From assembly GCA_038258425.1 (NCBI GenBank), contig JBBSPV010000063.1, forward strand, positions 1 through 16,431: a DNA stretch of 16,431 nucleotides, written 5' to 3'. This DNA is from DATLGB01 sp038258425 (GTDB lineage: Bacteria > Actinomycetota > Thermoleophilia > Solirubrobacterales > Solirubrobacteraceae). Both the position numbers and the translations under genes were made by a program. Shown in pieces: positions 13,655 through 16,431 of this stretch. Under the pieces are notes generated by a model that saw only the letters and a list, made by a program, of their open reading frames with translations, was not told the origin of the DNA and searched no databases. Each line of letters begins with the position of its first letter. Position 1 is the first letter of the stretch.

Positions 13655-15030
13655 CCGGAGGGTGCCGCGAGCTTCGGCGACGTCCACGGTGCCGCCACGC
13701 GCCTGGCCAGCTCGTCCGGCAGCCCGTCGATGGGGACCCGCACCTGCTCGAGCGAGTCGCGGTCGCGGAGGGTGACGGTGCGGTCCTCGAGGGACTCGAA
13801 GTCGACCGTCACGCAGTACGGGGTCCCGATCTCGTCCTGGCGGCGGTAGCGCTTGCCGATGTTGCCGCCCTCGTCGTACTCCGCCGACACGCGTTCGCGC
13901 AGCGCCTCGTAGACCTCGCGCGCGAGCTCGGGGTGGCCGGCCTTGCGCAGCAGGGGGAAGACCGCGACCTTGATCGGCGCGAGCCGCGGGTGCAGCCGCA
14001 GGACGGTGCGGTGCTCGCCGCCGACGTCGTCCTCGTCGTAGGCGTCGCAGAGGAAGGCGAGCAGGGCGCGGTCGGCGCCGGCGGCCGGCTCGATCACGTG
14101 GGGGACGTACTCCACCCCGGCGTTGGCGTCCTTGTAGGTGAGCTTGACGCCCGAGGCCTGGGCGTGGGCGGTGAGGTCGTAGTCGCCCCGGTTGGCGATG
14201 CCCTCGAGCTCGGACCAGCCGATGGGGAAGTCGTACTCCACGTCGCTCGTCTCGGAGGAGTAGTGGGACAGCTCGTCGGCCTCGTGCGGCCGCAGCCGCA
14301 GGTGGTCGGGCCGGATCCCGAGCCGCTCGTACCACGCCCGCCGCTCGGCGCACCAGTACGCGTACCAGCGGTCGGCATCCTCGGGCGGGACGAAGAACTC
14401 CATCTCCATCTGCTCGAACTCGAGCGTGCGGAAGATGAAGTTGCCCGGCGTGATCTCGTTGCGAAACGACTTGCCGACCTGGGCGATTCCGAACGGCGGC
14501 TTCTTGCGCGCGAACTGCAGCGTGCTCTTGAAGTCCAGGAAGATCCCCTGGGCGGTCTCCGGGCGCAGGTAGACCGTCGAGGCGGAGTCGGCGACGGTGC
14601 CGATCTGGGTCTGGAACATGAGGTTGAACGCGCGCGGCTCGGACAGGTCCCCGCCGCACACCGGGCAGCGCACGAGCGCTGGGTCCTCGCCGCGGGCGAC
14701 GGCGTCCTCCTGCAGGTGATCGAGGCGGAAGCGCCGCTTGCACTCGCCCAGGCACTGCACGAGCGGGTCGCTGAACCCCGCCAGGTGGCCCGAGGCCTCC
14801 CACGTGCGGGGGTGCTGGATGATCGCGGAGTCCAGCGCCACGACGTCGTCGCGGCGGAACACCATGTCGCGCCACCACGCGTCCTTGACGTTGGCCTTCA
14901 GCAGCACGCCGTAGTGGCCGTAGTCGTAGGTGTTGGCGATCCCGCCGTAGATCTCCGAGGCCGGGAAGATGAAGCCGCGCCGCTTGCACAGCGCCACGAT
15001 CTTGTCCATGGTCACCACGTCGCCCGCCAT
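13642..15030 (-). CDS. glyS: Glycyl-tRNA synthetase, dimeric single-chain type
   Basis: This 462-residue class II synthetase attaches glycine to tRNA-Gly. It is the alpha2 single-chain type found in actinobacteria, and the length is typical. Visible elements are the N-terminal IVALCKRRGFIFPASEIYGG, a zinc-knuckle candidate with Cys93, Cys97, Cys122 and Cys125 (CLGEC and CPVC), and the RPETAQGIF motif (156-164). Motif 2 includes FRNEITPGNFIFRTLEFEQM (189-208). The late HVIEPAAGADRA segment is in the motif 3 region. A C-terminal anticodon-binding domain starts at APIKVAVFPL. The ATG at 15030 is supported by a TAGCCT hexamer 7 nt upstream; the in-frame ATG at 15009 is less likely. It is divergent from the FmdB-type gene. 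No T-box was seen upstream, and a leaderless mRNA would leave no room for one. Confidence 0.97.
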   Translation of the reverse strand: MAGDVVTMDKIVALCKRRGFIFPASEIYGGIANTYDYGHYGVLLKANVKDAWWRDMVFRRDDVVALDSAIIQHPRTWEASGHLAGFSDPLVQCLGECKRRFRLDHLQEDAVARGEDPALVRCPVCGGDLSEPRAFNLMFQTQIGTVADSASTVYLRPETAQGIFLDFKSTLQFARKKPPFGIAQVGKSFRNEITPGNFIFRTLEFEQMEMEFFVPPEDADRWYAYWCAERRAWYERLGIRPDHLRLRPHEADELSHYSSETSDVEYDFPIGWSELEGIANRGDYDLTAHAQASGVKLTYKDANAGVEYVPHVIEPAAGADRALLAFLCDAYDEDDVGGEHRTVLRLHPRLAPIKVAVFPLLRKAGHPELAREVYEALRERVSAEYDEGGNIGKRYRRQDEIGTPYCVTVDFESLEDRTVTLRDRDSLEQVRVPIDGLPDELARRVAAPWTSPKLAAPSGSAA

Positions 15031-15037
15031 GGGGCGC

Positions 15038-15043
15038 AGGCTA
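15038..15043 (-). promoter_or_regulatory. -10 element TAGCCT of a leaderless glyS transcript
   Basis: On the minus strand TAGCCT ends 7 nt before ATG 15030, with GCGCCCC between and no Shine-Dalgarno sequence. Confidence 0.6.
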
Positions 15044-15069
15044 GGGGGGCGGCGCGCCGGAGGCTCCCC

Positions 15070-15075
15070 TATCCT
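15070..15075 (+). promoter_or_regulatory. -10 element TATCCT of a leaderless FmdB-type transcript
   Basis: TATCCT ends 7 nt before GTG 15083. It is divergent from the glyS element 26 bp away. Confidence 0.6.
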
Positions 15076-15082
15076 GGCCGCC

Positions 15083-15433
15083 GTGCCGATCTACGAGTAC
15101 CGCTGCGACGACGGGCACAACTTCGACGTCATGCAGAAGATGGCCGACGACGCCCTGACGGAGTGCATCGAGTGCGGCGCCCCCGTGCAGAAGGTGCTGC
15201 ACGCACCGTCCGTGCACTTCAAGGGCTCCGGCTTCTACAACACGGACTACGGCACGGCCAAGCGCAAGCGCGAGCTCGACAAGTCGGCCGCCGACGGATC
15301 CGACAAGCACGACGCCAAGACCAAGGAGAAGGCGGGCTCGAAGTCCGACTCCTCCTCGTCCTCGTCGTCGAACGGCTCCGGCTCGGACTCGGGCTCCAAG
15401 GCCCCGGCGAAGACCTCGTCCTCCTCGGACTAG
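15083..15433 (+). CDS. FmdB-family zinc-ribbon protein with Ser-rich tail
   Basis: The 116-residue protein has an N-terminal FmdB/CxxC zinc ribbon starting VPIYEYRCDDGHNFDV. Likely Zn ligands are Cys8 and His12 in the first knuckle (C-x3-H instead of the commoner CxxC) and Cys28/Cys31 (CIEC) in the second. The family motif VHFKGSGFYNTDYG follows at about 42-55. The rest is a Lys/Asp/Ser-rich low-complexity tail with a run of Ser from about 91. The family is often called putative regulatory protein after FmdB, but its real role is unclear. The GTG start gives the conserved PIYEYRC N-terminus and is fixed by TATCCT 7 nt upstream. Its TAG stop overlaps the convergent LCP gene stop within a single CTAG. 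Confidence 0.9.
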   Translation: MPIYEYRCDDGHNFDVMQKMADDALTECIECGAPVQKVLHAPSVHFKGSGFYNTDYGTAKRKRELDKSAADGSDKHDAKTKEKAGSKSDSSSSSSSNGSGSDSGSKAPAKTSSSSD

Positions 15434-16431
15434 CCCTTCAGGAAGGTCCGCACCTCGCGCCGGACCTCGTCCCGAGAGACGTCGAGGCCCGCACCGCCGT
15501 CGGGCAGCGTCTCGGCGCCGGAGGGCTTGAGGACGCGCGACTTGGGGTTCCCGCCGATCTGGATCGCCCCGAAGAGGCCGAGCAGCGTCGGGCCGCCCAT
15601 GTCGGAGCGGATGGCCTTCGGCGCCTGCCAGGCGACCCACGGCAGCCGGAAGAACGTCACGGGGGAGACGAGCCGGCTCTTGATCGCGGCCAGGATGTTC
15701 TGCTGGCGCTTGGCCCGCGTGCGGTCGTCCTCACTCGGCTTGCAGGCGTTCTTGCGCGTGCGGGCGAGCGCGAGGGCCTGCTGGCCGTCGAGGTGGTTGG
15801 AGCCCGCGCGCAGGCGCAGCGACGTGCCGCCGTTGCTCCGGCCGCCGTTGATGTCGGAGCGCACGCAGCCCGTGGAGACGTTGATGCCGCCCAGGGCGTC
15901 GATGAAGTCCGGGAAGTTGCCGAAGTTGACCTCGATCAGGTGGTTGACGTCGATCCCGAGGAACTGCTCGACGGTGCGGATCGCGAGGCTCGGGCCGCCG
16001 ATCGCGTAGGCGGCGTTGATCTTGTCGCGCCCGTGGCCGGGGATGTCCACGACCGTGTCGCGCGGGATGGACAACCGCGCGCCCTTGCCGCCGCCCGTGC
16101 GGATGAGCAGGATGGAGTCCGAGCGCGACGGCCCGCCGACCGTGGCGCCCGGCTCGGCCTGGCCCTTCTGGCGCGCGTCCGAGCCGAGCACGAGGATCGT
16201 GTTGGGCGAGACGAGCGGGAAGCCGCCGCCGCTCAGGGCGTTGCGGGCAGCGTCGGACGTATTGCGCCGCTGGATCGTCGCGGAGACGAGGAAGAGCACG
16301 AGGGAGAGGCCGATCCAACCGGCCAGTGCGAGCAGGACCCACTTGACGACGCGGCCGCGGGTGACCCGCCGCCGGCCGGTCTGCGGGCGCTCGCCCGCGT
16401 CACGCCGGCGGGCGCGCGACCGGCCGCGGCC
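15430..16431 (-). CDS. LytR-CpsA-Psr (LCP) family protein, 5' end beyond window
   Basis: The frame is open to the window edge, so the start codon is not seen; 333 residues are visible. A very basic N-terminal segment (RRRDAGERPQTGRRR) precedes one membrane helix (VVKWVLLALAGWIGLSLVLF) and the extracytoplasmic LCP domain. Diagnostic motifs are ILVLGSDAR, RSDSILLIR, LSIPRDTVVDIPG, KINAAYAIGG and FPDFIDALGGINV, plus ALALARTRKN and DDRTRAKRQQNIL further on. LCP enzymes transfer glycopolymers such as arabinogalactan or teichoic acids from lipid carriers to peptidoglycan, and the conserved Arg and Asp residues that bind the pyrophosphate lipid are present. No LytR_C domain follows; the protein ends shortly after the LCP domain. 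A GTG at 16299 is internal to the membrane helix and is not a credible start. Confidence 0.93.
   Translation of the reverse strand, partial: GRGRSRARRRDAGERPQTGRRRVTRGRVVKWVLLALAGWIGLSLVLFLVSATIQRRNTSDAARNALSGGGFPLVSPNTILVLGSDARQKGQAEPGATVGGPSRSDSILLIRTGGGKGARLSIPRDTVVDIPGHGRDKINAAYAIGGPSLAIRTVEQFLGIDVNHLIEVNFGNFPDFIDALGGINVSTGCVRSDINGGRSNGGTSLRLRAGSNHLDGQQALALARTRKNACKPSEDDRTRAKRQQNILAAIKSRLVSPVTFFRLPWVAWQAPKAIRSDMGGPTLLGLFGAIQIGGNPKSRVLKPSGAETLPDGGAGLDVSRDEVRREVRTFLKG

Noticed and set aside
15430..15460. Terminator hairpin CCTTC-AG-GAAGG at the FmdB/LCP junction
   Set aside because: The loop of 2 bases is too small and the stem is only 5 bp and lies in LCP coding sequence.

Overview
This is a chromosomal window of very high GC content. 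Almost every third codon position is G or C, and GTG starts are frequent. The gene families (LCP, LmeA/DUF2993, PGPGW, single-chain GlyRS, Lon with Hsp20) and the promoter style point to a high-GC actinobacterium. A Thermoleophilia/Solirubrobacterales-type organism is my best guess. That is inference, because the window has no rRNA or other marker that settles it. I see no mobile element, CRISPR array, tRNA or phage gene. Most of the content is housekeeping, envelope and stress functions.

Layout: (1) 111-4931, plus strand: an MBL-fold hydrolase, an EAL-domain protein with substituted catalytic residues, then hsp20 and lon joined by a 4-base GTGA overlap. (2) 4981-5545: a small Lys-rich single-pass membrane protein of unknown function, ending at a perfect 13-bp terminator hairpin. 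(3) 5546-6780: a short intergenic stretch with a Trp-rich micro-ORF, a minus-strand alpha/beta hydrolase broken by a 20-bp tandem duplication, and a divergent Hsp15-type S4 RNA-binding gene. (4) 6776-10467: an ABC exporter (permease and ATPase, ATGA overlap) divergent from a NarL/DesK-type histidine kinase and response regulator pair (GTGA overlap). The pair probably controls the exporter. (5) 10481-12948, minus strand: a secreted M23 peptidase, a PGPGW membrane protein and an amidohydrolase-2 protein in one tight operon. (6) 12990-16431: an LmeA-like protein, glycyl-tRNA synthetase, an FmdB zinc-ribbon protein and the 3' part of a LytR-CpsA-Psr enzyme.

Themes: envelope maintenance (M23, LmeA, LCP, PGPGW) and protein quality control (Hsp20, Lon, Hsp15-like) recur. 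The clearest regulatory signal is a TANNCT hexamer placed 6-7 nt before the start codon of six genes, which suggests leaderless transcripts. It occurs in two compact divergent promoter pairs (M23/LmeA and glyS/FmdB). The strongest anomaly is the duplication-driven frameshift in the hydrolase. I found no convincing wholly new multi-gene system.
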